Notes under the pieces: generated by a model | What the model saw: the letters and a program-made list of their open reading frames with translations, nothing else | Databases searched by the model: none | Told to the model about the DNA's origin: nothing | In this document: positions 22,970-34,250 of the stretch, in pieces | How positions within the stretch are numbered: the first letter of the stretch is position 1 | Layout of the letters: every line of letters starts with the position of its first letter | Source: Homarus americanus | Taxonomy: Eukaryota; Arthropoda; Malacostraca; Decapoda; Nephropidae | DNA: 64,000 nt | Reading direction: 5' to 3' | Assembly: GCF_018991925.1 (NCBI RefSeq) | Contig: NW_024756914.1 | Location: 5,830,329 to 5,894,328 of the forward strand | Translations under genes and position numbers: made by a program

Positions 22970-23305
22970 CAGCACCACACACCTGTAGCATCTTACTCCT
23001 ACACCTGTAACACTCACCACCACCACCACACACCTGTAGCATCTTACTCCTACACCTGTAACACTCACCACCACCACCACACACCTGTAGCATCTTACTC
23101 CTACACCTGTAACACTCACCACCACCACACACCTGTAGCATCTTACTCCTACACATGTAACACTCACCACCATCACACACCTCTAGCATCTTACTCCTAC
23201 ACCTGTAACACTCACCACCACCACCACACACCTGTAACATCTTACTCCTACACCTGTAACACTCACCACCACCACCACACCTGTAGCATCTTACTTCCAC
23301 AACTG
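22970..23305. repeat. 48-bp minisatellite behind exon i
   Basis: About seven homogeneous copies of CACACCTGTAGCATCTTACT + CCTACACCTGTAACACTCAC + CACCACCAC. The low divergence suggests recent expansion. Confidence 0.95.
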
Positions 23306-23344
23306 TAACACTCACCTCCACATCCATAACACTACACACGTACA

Positions 23345-23545
23345 GAAATACACATCTGTAACAACACTCACAACAACACTCACCAGCAGTAACACACCTT
23401 TAGGAACACTCACAACAACACTCACCAGCAGTAACACACCTTTAGGAACACTCACAACAACACTCACCAGCAGTAACACACCTTTAGGAACACTCACAAC
23501 AACACTCACTAGCAGTAACACACCTTTAGGAACACTCACCCAATG
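23345..23545. repeat. 42-bp minisatellite
   Basis: Four to five copies of AACACACCTTTAGGAACACT followed by CACAACAACACTCACCAGCAG, nearly identical to each other, ending in an AC tract at 23,550-23,570. Confidence 0.95.
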
Positions 23546-23674
23546 CCACACACACACACACACACACAGGTAAATTTAGTGATCATGTTTATACGTAATA
23601 AAGATACTGATCGTGTTTGTTATTGTCTTTATCATCTGTTTAATACAACATGTTATTTATGTTTTATGTTACAG

Positions 23675-23696
23675 TGATGATGACGACGAGCAGCAG
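23675..23696 (+). CDS. Candidate microexon j (22 nt), last cassette
   Basis: Acceptor gttacag and donor CAG|gtgacg lie in cassette flanks (TTTAATACAACATGTTATTT before, GTGAGGCTACACTTTACCTG after). Phase 2 in, phase 0 out, the same as microexon h, reading DDDDEQQ. It could be an alternative to h, an exon of a longer isoform, or a relic. No convincing downstream exon follows. Confidence 0.35.
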
Positions 23697-24464
23697 GTGA
23701 CGAGAGTGAGGCTACACTTTACCTGTTGGTCAGGGGCAGCACGCCTCTGTACCCCCCTCCCCCCTCCTCCACCCCTTCTCCTCCCCCCCCTCCACCCCTT
23801 CTCCTGCCTCCCCTCCCCCCTTTGTTTTGGTTGTCTCTACACAATGTTTTTTAATGCAATAGAAAATATTTATGTTTCTATCCATATTCTGATTTTTTTT
23901 AAGAAATTTGTGGGTCTGGATTAATCTTTTGCCACGTCCATTTTTCAAGATAAAATAATATAACCTTATGAAATACTTTGTCTTTCATTAGGTTTATTTT
24001 CAACACAACTGTTGTAACTCGAGTGAAGATGAGGTGTGGTGGTGGGGTTTTCTTGTTCAAACACGTGGCAACAATGGTGTTGTGATGTATCACTACGACT
24101 GTAATTCGAGTGAAGAGATGTGGTGGTTGTTTGAGCACCTGAGGTCGTACTACCTGTCAGTCCAGGCAGGTGTTGTAATTAGGTTTAGAAGTAATGATTA
24201 TTATTTATAGTCAGGGTCAAAAGTCCGTGTGAAATAACTTTGAACTCAAATGAGATAAAACAGCACACCCGCTCTAGATGACAGTCAAAGTACGTATATG
24301 TAAGTTCGGAGACTCATTCCCATGACACCGTTTCACTGCTCCACACGAAGTATTGACCCTGACTATATTTATAATGATATCATAGGTGAGAGAATAGTAG
24401 TAGTCGTAGTAGCAACAGTAATAGTGCGCCTCAACTAACTCAACACAGCTAGGATAGTTACTTA
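23697..24464. other. Intergenic sequence after the cassette array
   Basis: A C-rich tract at 23,750-23,822 is followed by unique AT-rich DNA. No gene that I can support. Confidence 0.5.
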
Positions 24465-24705
24465 TGTATTAGGATATTTGTGGGGACTGGGAGTAAGATG
24501 TTTCTGTGCGGAATTGGCCCAGGTTGTGGCCTGGTTAAGGTTTCGCCCGTCCTTCTCTGCTTCGGTCTGCATTGCTTTGCCTCAGGAAACAAGATATCGC
24601 CCCCTAAGCCAACGGCGGTCGCAGAAATTGACTGTGAGGCAGCAGTCACTGAATGCCGCATGGATCTGTGGCTCAACTGAGGTAGCTTCTTTTGTATTAG
24701 GATAT
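24465..24705. mobile_element. 215-bp retroposed segment with 13-bp target duplication
   Basis: TGTATTAGGATAT occurs at 24,465-24,477 and again at 24,693-24,705, bracketing 215 bp of GC-richer DNA. Long direct repeats of this kind are the hallmark of LINE-driven insertion. Short ORFs (66-80 aa) exist on both strands but match nothing I recognise, and no poly(A) or pol III box is visible. It may be a copy of an RNA gene or mRNA fragment. Confidence 0.5.
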
Positions 24706-24823
24706 CAAATATTAAGGTAATAAAATGGAGGTGAAGGTGTGGCTATAGGGGGAGGTTGGAGGGCAGTTCTAATTCACTGTTGTTGTATTTTGAGAAAAAT
24801 AGTAGTAGTAGTAGCAACAGTAA

Positions 24824-24856
<33 letters not shown>

Positions 24857-25145
24857 CAGCAGAAGTAGTAGTAGTAGGATTGTTTTTGTTTCCCCAAACA
24901 TACAAGACAGACAGTACAAATATTAAGATATAAACATCTTTTAAGAGCCATATGTTAATGCTCCTAGTTGCTGTATATAGCAGGTAGACAATTTCAAGTC
25001 ATGTATATAGATTAAATTGATCTGCTTGTGTTGTAAAGATGTTCTCATGTGCCTTAAAAATGGTGTTAGTATTATTAACTTGAGGACATTAAGGTATTGA
25101 AGTTTGAGACAAATAATGATGTGAACACCATGTGAATATTTATTA
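24706..25145. repeat. (TAG)n-rich microsatellite and unique flank
   Basis: The AGTAGTAGTAG tract spans about 24,801-24,876 with GCA interruptions; the remainder is unique AT-rich sequence with no gene. Confidence 0.8.
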
Positions 25146-25149
25146 GGCA

Positions 25150-25496
25150 CAGTAGTAGGTAGTAGGCAGCTACCAAACAGGGAGGTACTACCGCCTGGGA
25201 AGATATTGGAAGCATAACGTATTGTCTAATGGTAGACCCTGCTGCCATTGGCATTACAAAAATTGTGACCAAGTCCCAGGTTGCTGATCTGACTTTCTGC
25301 CTCATTTACACACAATTGCAGGTTTCAATTTTTTTCTCTTACTGTTGACAACACAACATACATATATCGTTTCTTACTTTTGATTATTTTCTTTTAATTT
25401 TTGTGTTTCTTTATGGTTCTTTATTATTATTATTTTTGTATCGCTATCATTATTTTTTTTTAAATTTTACTTATCTAAATTATTATTATTATTATA

Positions 25497-25552
<56 letters not shown>

Positions 25553-25625
25553 ATTTTGGCCCCCCAGACCCCGATGTGGGTCAGTGACCTGTGCCTGGGG
25601 GTGGGCTAACCCGTAAAAAAATACA
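25150..25625. mobile_element. Unclassified dispersed repeat, copy 1 (with internal (TTA)n)
   Basis: Shares GGCAGCTACCAAACAGGGAG + GTACTACCGCCTG (at about 25,168), then TTTCTTACTTTTGATT, an expanded (TTA)n at about 25,480-25,552, and a 3' end GATGTGGGTCAGTGACCTGT, with copies at 25,690-25,910 and 29,700-30,000. It has no coding capacity. The family is unnamed here. Confidence 0.6.
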
Positions 25626-25689
25626 AAAAACAAATAAAATAATAGACAATAAAAAAAAAAATAAAAAAAAAAAAAATTATACTATTATA

Positions 25690-25788
25690 TTCTGACCACT
25701 ATAATAAGGTAACTGAATTTTTTTTATTTCTTTATGGTTATTATTATTATTGTTATCATTATTTTTATTATAAATTTTACTTATCTGA

Positions 25789-25826
<38 letters not shown>

Positions 25827-25910
25827 CATCATCATCACCATTCACCACCCCCCAGGCCCTGATGTCGGTCAGTGACCTGTTCCTGGGTGGGCCCTGTAAA
25901 AATAAAAATA
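25690..25910. mobile_element. Unclassified dispersed repeat, copy 2 (3' part)
   Basis: Same end sequence (CCCCCCAGGCCCTGATG ... GTCAGTGACCTGT) preceded by a (TTA)n/(TCA)n tract; it lacks the 5' block. Confidence 0.6.
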
Positions 25911-25967
25911 AAAAATAAAACATATATCAGCATATACTTGGATCACGCGCACCTACAGTGATTTACT

Positions 25968-25971
<4 letters not shown>

Positions 25972-26053
<82 letters not shown>

Positions 26054-26157
26054 AAATTTTGAGACTTGTTCTTATTAAACATTATCTCGAAGATGTCTTG
26101 AATAAAGACAAAAGCTAAGGTGCTCCGTTGTTTCCCTTTTCCTGTGTGATTTTATCA

Positions 26158-26245
<88 letters not shown>
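25972..26245. repeat. (TA)n - Penelope-like core - (TA)n composite
   Basis: TA tracts at about 25,973-26,050 and 26,160-26,243 enclose a 110-bp core. The core's TCGAAGATGTCTTGAATAAA and GTGCTCCGTTGTTTCC match the core at 19,306-19,366. The 5' stem arm is missing and the GAAA box is altered, so the ribozyme-like fold is lost. Confidence 0.65.
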
Positions 26246-26252
<7 letters not shown>

Positions 26253-26269
26253 GTAGAGAGAGCTTTGGG

Positions 26270-26655
26270 ATGTTTACCACTATAGCCACTAATCCAGAAA
26301 ACTGTGAGGGCAAACTTTTCGGAGTGAGGATTGTGAACTCTTTGAAGAATCTGCCAGAGACTGTGGACTAGACTTGACCAACACTGGAGCAAGTTACGAT
26401 ATATTCAGGAGCCAGTGCATGCCCAGTATTTGCTAATAATGCGTAACAAGAGGCGTGACCGACCGCCCAAGCGGCAAAAAGGATAAAAGTAAAGGAAAAA
26501 AAATACGAGTATATATAGGGCGGCAGATTAATTCAGGGCAGGATGCAAATGCATTACAGGAGGATCTAAATAAACTGCAGGGGTGGTCTGAAAAATGGCA
26601 AATGAAATTCAACACCAGCAAGTGCAGCGTACTTAATATTGGAAGAACAAATACT
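26270..26655 (+). pseudogene. LINE fragments: ORF C-terminus with 3' tail, then an RT segment
   Basis: 26,290-26,490 is the C-terminal end and 3' tail of the window's common LINE (NPENCEGKLFG, then GCAAAAAGGATAAAAGTAAA). It is followed by an RT thumb-region segment at about 26,520-26,650 (ALQEDLNKLQGWSEKWQMKF, NTSKCSVLNIGRTN). The order is reversed relative to an intact element, so at least two truncated copies are juxtaposed. The second is cut by the LTR at 26,657. Confidence 0.75.
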
Positions 26656-26656
26656 G

Positions 26657-27247
26657 TGTTACGAACCACGCCACCAATTGTCCTGATCTACCTACCCAGC
26701 ACCACGAGCAACGCCATCTAGGGACGAAACACGAGTATGACTCGTCTTAGTTACCACTCCCGGGTGTCCCTTCTCCATATCCTGGTTGTTGCGTCACCTC
26801 CTCAAAGTCTTCTTTGTCAGCTCCAGTTCGAGGAGAGTTCAGTTCACTCTGGGAAGTGACCACAGGATCACCTATCCTGGAAACCTACGGCAAAGTGACT
26901 ACCTACCGTCTTCTACAATATTCAGCCTTACTCGTCAGCCGTCTCAGCTCCGCACTTAAGTATTTGTAATCTTATATTGCCTCCCTCAACTCCACCTTGC
27001 TTCAAATTATTGTATGTTGTATAAATATGTATATACTGTTAATGTTTAGGTTAAGTATTGTTAAGGGTAAATTATAGAAAGCTGAATATTTTGTTAAGGG
27101 ATTTATGGTACTTTATTATACACAACAAAAACTCGCATCCCTTGTCTACCCTTTTATAGTCCGATTGTCTTTGTTTTTTGTTTTTGTTGTTGCCTGTTGG
27201 GATCTGGGTAGACCTTTAACTATATTCTAAATCCCCAACTCGTAACA
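26657..27247. mobile_element. Solo LTR, Ty3/gypsy type
   Basis: Starts TGTTACGA and ends TCGTAACA (perfect 8-bp inverted termini). Flanks are actg / actc, an imperfect 4-bp duplication. It interrupts the LINE RT segment that ends at 26,655. It is 591 bp with no coding content and is unlike the LTR at 20,646 in sequence, hence a different family. Confidence 0.6.
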
Positions 27248-27334
27248 ACTCGTAACGCGCACCCACAGTGATTTACTTGCTTATATATATATTGATAAAA
27301 TAACACATTTTTTTTATGGAATATCATGAAGCTC

Positions 27335-27595
27335 TTGCCGCTGTCACACCAGGATATATGTAAAATTACCCTCTTGTCATACCAGCATATATATGTAACA
27401 TTATCCCCTTGTCATACCAGCATATATATGTAACATTATCCTCTTCTCTCACACCAGGATTTAGATAACAATATCCTTTTCTGTCACCCCAGAATAGGAG
27501 TAACATTGATCTGTCACATCATGATAAAGGTAACATTATCCTTTTCTGTTTCACCAAGATATAGCCGGTAAAGTGCACTGTCACACCAGGAATAC
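27335..27595. repeat. Degenerate 35-bp tandem repeat
   Basis: Five to six copies of GTCATACCAGCATATATATG followed by TAACATTATCCTCTT. Confidence 0.85.
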
Positions 27596-27612
27596 AAGGA
27601 GACCGCTGCACA

Positions 27613-27990
27613 TGAACCATGCGGCGGTCGACAAAGTTAAGAAAACTCAGAAATTCAAACGTGGGTTAGGACAAACGATGAGCAGGACAAAAGGATGTAT
27701 GCCAGATCCAGGAACCAAGCAAAGTCAGAGTGTAGAAGGGCTGAAAATGAGTTCCAGAGGCGGATTGCGAGTGAGGTCAAATCAAGCCCAAAGGCGTTTT
27801 ACTGCTACGCAAAGTCGAAATTAAAAAAGCAAGTAGGCGTTTCGGACCTAAGGCTTGAAGATGGTAGTTTCGCTGATTTTGACCAGGACAAGGCGGAGGC
27901 TTTGAACAGTTTCTTTTCCTCGGGTTCACAAGAAAGGATGCAAACAATCTTACTGCATTTGAAAATAGACGGTTTGACACCGCACTGACC
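27613..27990 (+). pseudogene. LINE fragment, region before the RT domain
   Basis: MYARSRNQAKSECRRAENEF, PKAFYCYAKSKLKKQVGVSD and DKAEALNSFFSS match the linker between endonuclease and RT of non-LTR elements (R-R-A-K-x-x-Y-E, K-x-F-W-x-Y-x-x-S-K, K-A-E-x-L-N-x-F-F). The 5' part is in another frame. Truncated at both ends. Confidence 0.7.
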
Positions 27991-28019
27991 CACATTTTGT
28001 TCTCAGAAGAGGTTATGAG

Positions 28020-29177
28020 AAATAAATAGCCAAATGTTTTGGTTTCTTACGGAAAAACAAAATGTCGAAAGAAGCCAAAATGTTTTTCTTATTGAAAAGA
28101 ACAAAATGTTGCCCCCAAAACCCAGAAAGGTTTTTTATGAAAAAATAGCAATATATTGCCGAAAAATGCCAGTGTTCTTTTTTACAGAAAAGGCAAAATG
28201 CCGAAAGAAGCGAAAATGTTCCTATTTGTGGAAAAAATAGCAAAAAGTTGCCAAAAAACAAAATGTTCTTTTCCAGAAAAAAAAGCAGAAAAAGGTTGCA
28301 GACAAAGACAAAATGTTCTTTTTTAGGGAAAAAATAACAAACTTTCTTTTTTTGGAAAAAAATAGCAAAATGATGCTGAAAGAAGTCCAAATTACTATTT
28401 TTACAAAATATAGCAAAATGTTGCCCAAAGAAGCCCCCCACCCCCCAAAAAATTATGGAAAGCCTAAATTTTTATACAGAAAAAAATGTCAAAATGTTCC
28501 CTCATGTGAAAAATGGCGAAATATTGCTGAAGAAAGCTAAAATGTTCCCTGATGTGGAAAAAATGGCTTCATGTTGGCGAAAAGGGCTAAAATGTCTCGT
28601 GGGTGAAATGGTAAAAAAGGCCAAAATATTTCCTTTTTGTGGAATAAATGACAAATATCCTTTTACGGAAAAAAATGCAAAATGTTGCCGATAAAAGCCA
28701 AAATGTCCTTTTTATGGAATAGTAACAAAATGTGGCTGAAAAATTTTGTGTTCTATTTTACAGCAAAAAATAGCTAAATGTTGCTGAAAAGGTCAAAATG
28801 TTCTTTTTTACAGAAATATAGCAAAAAGTTGTCGAATTAAGCCAAAATTTTCTTTTATTTGGAAATATTTAAAAAAAAAGTGGCGAAAAAAGCTCAAATG
28901 TTTTTTTATTTTATGGAAAATAGAAAAATATTTTCTTTATGGAAAAAATGGCACAATGTTGCCGAAAAAAGCCAAAATGGCGAAATATTGTTGATAAAAG
29001 CCAAAACGTTAAATTTCTGTGGAAAAATGGCAAATTTTGGCGAAAAGGGACAAAAAATTATTTTTTTGCTGGAAAGATAACAATACAGTATGTTGACGAA
29101 AAGACCAAAATGTTCCATTTTTGCAAGAAATGGCAAAATGTTGCTGAGAAAGTACAAAAATTTTCTTTTTTTACTGA

Positions 29178-29180
<3 letters not shown>
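28020..29180. repeat. Degenerate A/T-rich satellite, unit about 50 bp
   Basis: About 22-24 diverged copies of a unit alternating GCAAAATGTTGCCGAAAAAA with GCCAAAATGTTCTTTTTTAC and GGAAAAAATA. It is strongly purine/A-rich on + with T runs, and is bounded downstream by (TA)n. ORFs on both strands (K/N-rich or F-rich) follow from the repeat and are not annotated as genes. Confidence 0.9.
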
Positions 29181-29185
<5 letters not shown>

Positions 29186-29235
<50 letters not shown>

Positions 29236-29300
29236 TCACCCCTGAAGATGTGAATTACATGAAAGTACTTGGGAACTTCGTGCTTTCTTATGTCCTAAGG
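29186..29300. repeat. (TA)n followed by a third Penelope-like core
   Basis: The TA tract spans about 29,186-29,232. It is followed by CCCCTGAAGATGTGAATTACAT + GAAA, which keeps the CTGAAGA box, a short TGT-ACA hairpin and GAAA, but not the outer stem seen at 19,306. Confidence 0.55.
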
Positions 29301-29699
29301 GGGTTATTAGCATACACCTGGATCACTCGCTTTGAATCCGGCTCTTAGATGAAGAACTGCTGAGTGTTGTTGTTGTCTGGCAGCACGTGTGTGTGAGGGG
29401 ACCAGCGGAAAGGCTGCATCTGAACGATCTGTTTACAATGTAAGCAATAAACGAAGTGTAAAATCTTCACTTATTAAAAAAAGGTTTCATGCAGACTACA
29501 CATACAACTGAGGAAATCTACCGTAAATTACTTATACACAAGTCAAGACAGGAAAATCAATCCTGTAGTATTTGGTGTTAACTTTCAATGTGTAATTTGT
29601 CGATGGGTTGATGGTGTTCATAATTGGTAATCGGTATTTCTTCAGGACAGCTGTGCACCTAAACTGATGCTATATAACGGTACTTTGACACCTAAGCCG

Positions 29700-30000
29700 G
29701 TAGTAGGCAGCTACCAAACAGGGAGGTACTACCGCCTGTACTACCTGTACTGTACATATATTGTTTCTCACTTTTGATTCTTTTTTCATTTTGTATTTCC
29801 TTAGCGGTATTATTCTTAGTGTTGTTGTTGTTATCATCATCATCATTAATATTATTTTATTATTTTATTTAAAAACAAACATTTTTTATTATAAATTTTA
29901 TTTACTATGGATAATTAGTATTAGTACTGTATATTTTTGCCCCCCAGGCCCCGATATGGGTCAGTGACCTGTGCCCGGGTGGGTTAATCCTCGTAAAAAA
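29700..30000. mobile_element. Unclassified dispersed repeat, copy 3
   Basis: Carries both the 5' block (AGGCAGCTACCAAACAGGGA) and the 3' block (GATATGGGTCAGTGACCTGT) of the repeat at 25,150, with a less expanded internal (ATT)n. This helps define the element as about 300 bp. Confidence 0.6.
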
Positions 30001-31564
30001 AAATCAATCTTGATTTGCTGATGGGTAGTAAAATGATCAGTTAAGTGGTTGGAAAATATGGGGAAAAATACAAAAAAGAATATACCTATCTGGGTAAAAA
30101 TACAGATTACAGCAACCAAAGACTCTGATAAAAAATTCTTACCTAACCTAACCTAATGTAACATAAGAAAATTATCATAGAAAAAATAGTTGATCGATTG
30201 AGTGTAGCAAATTTCCGGAATTCTGTGGTAGCTGTTTACTTCAATATTACCCTGTCATGCAGTTTAAACAATTTTAAAACACTTTTCTTCAGTAATTATT
30301 GATGACTGACCTGCGGCCGATTTTTCAAAGAAAACGAATATAAAAATGCCACAATTTCACTGTGTTCTATAGTTGACACTGTCATAATTTGTGCAAATGT
30401 GGTTATTTCTAAATGAAACCTTACCTAACCTTATATAACCGTGTATTTATATATTTTTTTTCAGTTACATAAATGATTTGGGCTATACAGTACTGTATAC
30501 AGGCATACAGACTGTAGTTTATTACTTATTGGTCTATAATTTTTAAATCATTTGTTTCTGTTTGCTCTATGTTTAGTACAAAGTGAATTTTATCTTTGAC
30601 TTCGAAGTTTTATGATAAATATTTAAAATTTTCAAACATCCTCTCTGAAGTGCTAATGCTTTGAAATCATTTGCATTTTGATAGTCCAGATATTTAACAT
30701 TATTTTACAGAATAACAGATCTGTTTACTAAATGTGAACATATTTAGTTTGAATAAATGGACAGCTACACGAACATTTTCTATGAACCATTCAGCATTTT
30801 TATAAGCGAGGGGCATGGCTTACAAGCCAGGTTAGTGTGGAAAGGGTACAGTACAACATAACTTAACACTTGCCGTGGGTGAACTTTGAAAACCTTACCT
30901 AACCTTTCCTAACTTGTAAAAATGTTAAGAATCACTTTCAAATTTATGGTTTTCTCCTCATCTGAGGACCGAAAACAACACCGTCACATAGTAAACACTG
31001 AAAACATGATAAAATAAACTTTATTGTTTTAGGATTTTTAAAGGTTGAGTAAAGTTTTCAAAGGCTTGTTTATTGTTTTTTTTTTTTTACCCCACATTAT
31101 CCCTCAGCTGCAAAGCCTTGCCAAGAACAAATAATATTGGTGGTAATTTTATTGGTTAAAATACTCGAAAAATAAAAATTTCCAACAGAAACGCTATAGA
31201 CTTTTTTCTTTCTCCCAATATAAGACTCAATATATAAGTACTGTAGGTGTTGGCAACTTCTGAATATTTACCCACTAAAATGATATCTCCACCTGCTCTG
31301 TATTGTACAGTACTTGAAGAAATTAATTATTTACCGTAAATACTTCTCTGAAAAATTTGCCGAATTACATATTTCCATTATCAAATTCCTATTTGGTCAT
31401 AAAACGAAACTTTACCTTTTATGACCTTTATTTTTGGCATTGATATGTATTTATGGACATACAACAATGGTTTTTCACGAAGTGGGCAGGGCTTTGAAGA
31501 TGCGTAGTGGATATTTTGCTGTGACGAGCTAAGTTCTAACCTAGCTTATACTACAGACGGGCAA
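30001..31564. other. Intergenic, no gene seen
   Basis: AT-rich, with scattered short ACCTAACCTAACC tracts (about 30,140-30,160, 30,420 and 30,895). These resemble arthropod TTAGG telomere motifs but are only a few repeats long. Confidence 0.5.
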
Positions 31565-31945
31565 GGGGCGACCTAATTGAGGTGTATTAGCATCTCAAAG
31601 GGCACTAATCAGTCGAGTGTCCTTAATTGGAGCTGGCAGACGCTCACCCCACAAGGGATCACAGCTCAAGATTGAAGAAGCCGCAAGTCCAGAAAACTGT
31701 GAGGGCAAACTTTTTGAAGTGAGAGTTGTGAACTCTTGGAACAATCTACCAGAAAGTGTTGTGACGGCACCGAGTGTGAGCTCTTTCAAGACCAGACTTG
31801 ACCAACACTGGAGCAGGTTCAGGTACATTCAGGAGCCGGTGCATGCCCAGTACTTGCCAACAGTGCGTAACAGATACATGACTCATCGTCAAAGCAGCTA
31901 AAGAACCGAACAGTGGTGAAGAGGATAAAAAAGAAAAGAACGCTA
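31565..31945 (+). pseudogene. LINE C-terminus and 3' tail
   Basis: In one frame it reads GAGRRSPHKGSQLKIEEA, SPENCEGKLFEVRVVNSWNN and LPESVVTAPSVSSFKTRLDQ, the typical C-terminal segment of non-LTR polyproteins (F-x-x-R-V-V-x-x-W-N-x-L-P, V-x-A-x-S-x-x-x-F-K). The tail is GAAGAGGATAAAAAAGAAAA. This is the best preserved 3' end of the window's LINE family. Confidence 0.8.
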
Positions 31946-32379
31946 TATTACCATGATTGCGCTCTGATTGGCTAAGTACTTTCTGTTTAATATGACGGGG
32001 GTCCCCCTCCCCCCAGCTAGTAAGTTTGATAAGGTTTAGTCGATTTCTTTGGTTGGTGAGGAGAAGGTTCTATTAAATGTCGCCTCTTTTTATTATGATA
32101 AGAACATATGTGGAAAAAAAATAAGATAATCGAACAATTCCTTCTGGTGGTAGTGGTGCTCTCAGACATTACCATACAGTATTTTTAACCTTTTTGCAAA
32201 TTATTTAAAGTTAGTTAAGGTTTTCAAATGCCTGTTTTTGGTGTTCTTTTTTTTGTGTTTCAACCAACATTTTTCCTCTAATTGGGGAGGTCTTATCGGT
32301 TTAAAATACTTGAGAAATATAAATTTATAAATTTGCGCCAGTAAGTAATAGGATATAGTTTTTTTTTTCTCCCTATATC

Positions 32380-32860
32380 ATCAGGTGCACCTGTGGAAAG
32401 TGGAATACCACAGGGCAGTGTGCTGGGACTGTTTTTGTTTGTTTGTTTTGTAAATGAAATGCCAGATGCTTTTCGCTCCCCCATACAAATGTTTGAGGAC
32501 AAAGTTAAGTTATTCATGGAAATTAAGAACCACACTGACTGTGAAGGGGTACAGAAAGATATTTGTGGTCAAAGGAATGGCTGTTAAGATTCAATGTCAC
32601 AAAATGCAAAAGGATGCACATAGGTCATGCAATAGCAAGGAGGTTTATCACATGTCCTGATATGATGAAGAAACATTAACTGAGATCAAGCGTGAAAAGT
32701 ATCTGGGTTTGTACGTTGACAACAATCACTTATTTAATTATAAATATTCCAAGCCTGGTCATGGTGGAGTCTTCTACAGACTGAAGTGACTTGTTTGTCA
32801 CTGGTCGAGCAGTTGGCTGTACAGTACAACATGACCTGTTTGTCAACTGCCTTTACATTG
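32380..32860 (+). pseudogene. LINE RT palm fragment
   Basis: ESGIPQGSVLG and FVNEMPDAF match the RT block around the template grip (G-x-P-Q-G-S-x-L-x-P). The catalytic box is degenerate (IQMFEDKVKLF in place of F-A-D-D). It then breaks by frameshift into CHKMQKDAHRSCNSKE. It is non-functional and of the same family as the copy at 62.5-63.5 kb. Confidence 0.8.
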
Positions 32861-32869
32861 TTTTGTCGG

Positions 32870-34064
32870 TGATGATGATATTGATCCTTCGCTGTGTATT
32901 GGTATGTCAAGGTTAGGCTTCAGACCCTTTCTAACCTTGCCTAACCCCTGTTTCCTCTCTCCAACAAGGCAGAAATGAAATGTTTGCTGTTTAACTGTTT
33001 TTGTGACTGTCATTTCCAAAACTCTGATCAGCAGGGGAGTCACCTACAGTACATTACTGTCACTATCACTATTCTCACAACAGTACGTCCATTTGTGAAG
33101 GCGTAGGGTAAGGTATCATTCGGGACGGCACCCATGGTTTCACCGCCACTGTAGGCCAGGGCTTTATCTAGTTCCCACCTTCCCCATCTCATCATCTTTC
33201 CTCTTCCTTTTCCCCATCACCGATCTTTCCTGCACCGTCATTAATACACATGCAATGGGAAATTTAAAAAAATCCGTCAAAAAGAGCAACCACTGACACA
33301 TGTCTGTCTCAGGGCGGAGATGGGGCAAGTGACTTTGAAACAGAGAATCGGGGAATGTATCTCCCAAGGCTAACCTCTCTATTGGCTACAGCTTGTCACA
33401 AGGTGAGAGGAGTGATGCTTTGTTAAATTCAAAATATTCTACTCAGAAATAAAAAAAAAATTGGATAATACATATACTGTAACTACTTTGGCCTGCGTGG
33501 GAATACTGGCGTGTGAGAGGGACCTCAGAGGGTTAAGACCACAGAATGCATTTGTTTGTGCAGATTAACCTACACACACACACAGTACTGTATTTTGTAT
33601 TACAGTTCAGTGGCCTGCAGGCTGACAAATTGTGCTTTGGGCAAAATTGACTCATTATGATAAGGTACAGGAAGTTAATTAATTCTTGAGGCTTTTCTTA
33701 TCAGTTTTATGGGAAGAATAAGCCTTCAAAGCCATCAGACACCTTAAGGAATAATCTTGATTGCAGGGAATCTGACATTACCTTAAAAGATCCAGTTTTT
33801 TACTTGGTCTCTTTTTCCAGAAGTAAGTTTTTGTCATCCATGGAAAATAATGTTGTTTTCCTAGAAGAAGTAAGCTTGGCTATATCTTCCAGGTCTTTTA
33901 TCCTTCCCTTCAACATTAAAAAAGTCATGACTTCGTTAGATCTTGAAGGCAGATTAAAGCTTCACTCATACAGTTGGGGGAGTGATAGAAGATATTAAAC
34001 TACCTGTGCAAATTGTTTCAAAACTTAAGATTCTCTATTATAATTTTCTCATTTTGCCTTACAG
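32870..34064. other. Region upstream of the first recognised NOC2L exon
   Basis: No unmistakable promoter or upstream exon was seen. It ends in a good acceptor (ttttgccttacag, AG at 34,063-34,064), so a 5' exon must lie somewhere upstream, perhaps in this stretch. Confidence 0.5.
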
Positions 34065-34250
34065 AAACATCACTATAAACCAACTACAGTAGTGATGAAG
34101 CCTAAGGACAAGAAGTTAAAGAAAAATAAGAAAGGTGGGATGCCTAAGAAGAAAGATGCTGGCAAGAAAACAAAAGAACTGTCAGATATGAGTGTTGACG
34201 ACATGTTTTCCATGATCCAAAATGATGACGATAATGATGATGATGACTTG
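34065..34250 (+). CDS. NOC2L: NOC2L exon 1 (first recognised)
   Basis: The first plausible ATG is at 34,095 (MKPKDKKLKKNKKGG..., then LSDMSVDDMFSMIQ, comparable to the LTVDEFL motif of vertebrate NOC2L). The ten codons between the acceptor and this ATG are also open (KHHYKPTTVV), so translation may begin in an upstream exon. The donor CTTG|gtgagt leaves phase 0. Confidence 0.85.

Noticed and set aside
24478..24720. 66- to 80-codon ORFs in the retroposed segment
   Set aside because: Open on both strands with no family match; the target duplication explains the segment better than a gene does.
28013..28441. 142-codon F/L-rich reverse ORF (membrane-protein-like)
   Set aside because: Hydrophobic only because the A-rich satellite reads as Phe/Leu codons on this strand.
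30140..30165. Interstitial telomere (TTAGG/CCTAA)
   Set aside because: Only about three repeats; similar short strings are scattered through the AT-rich DNA.
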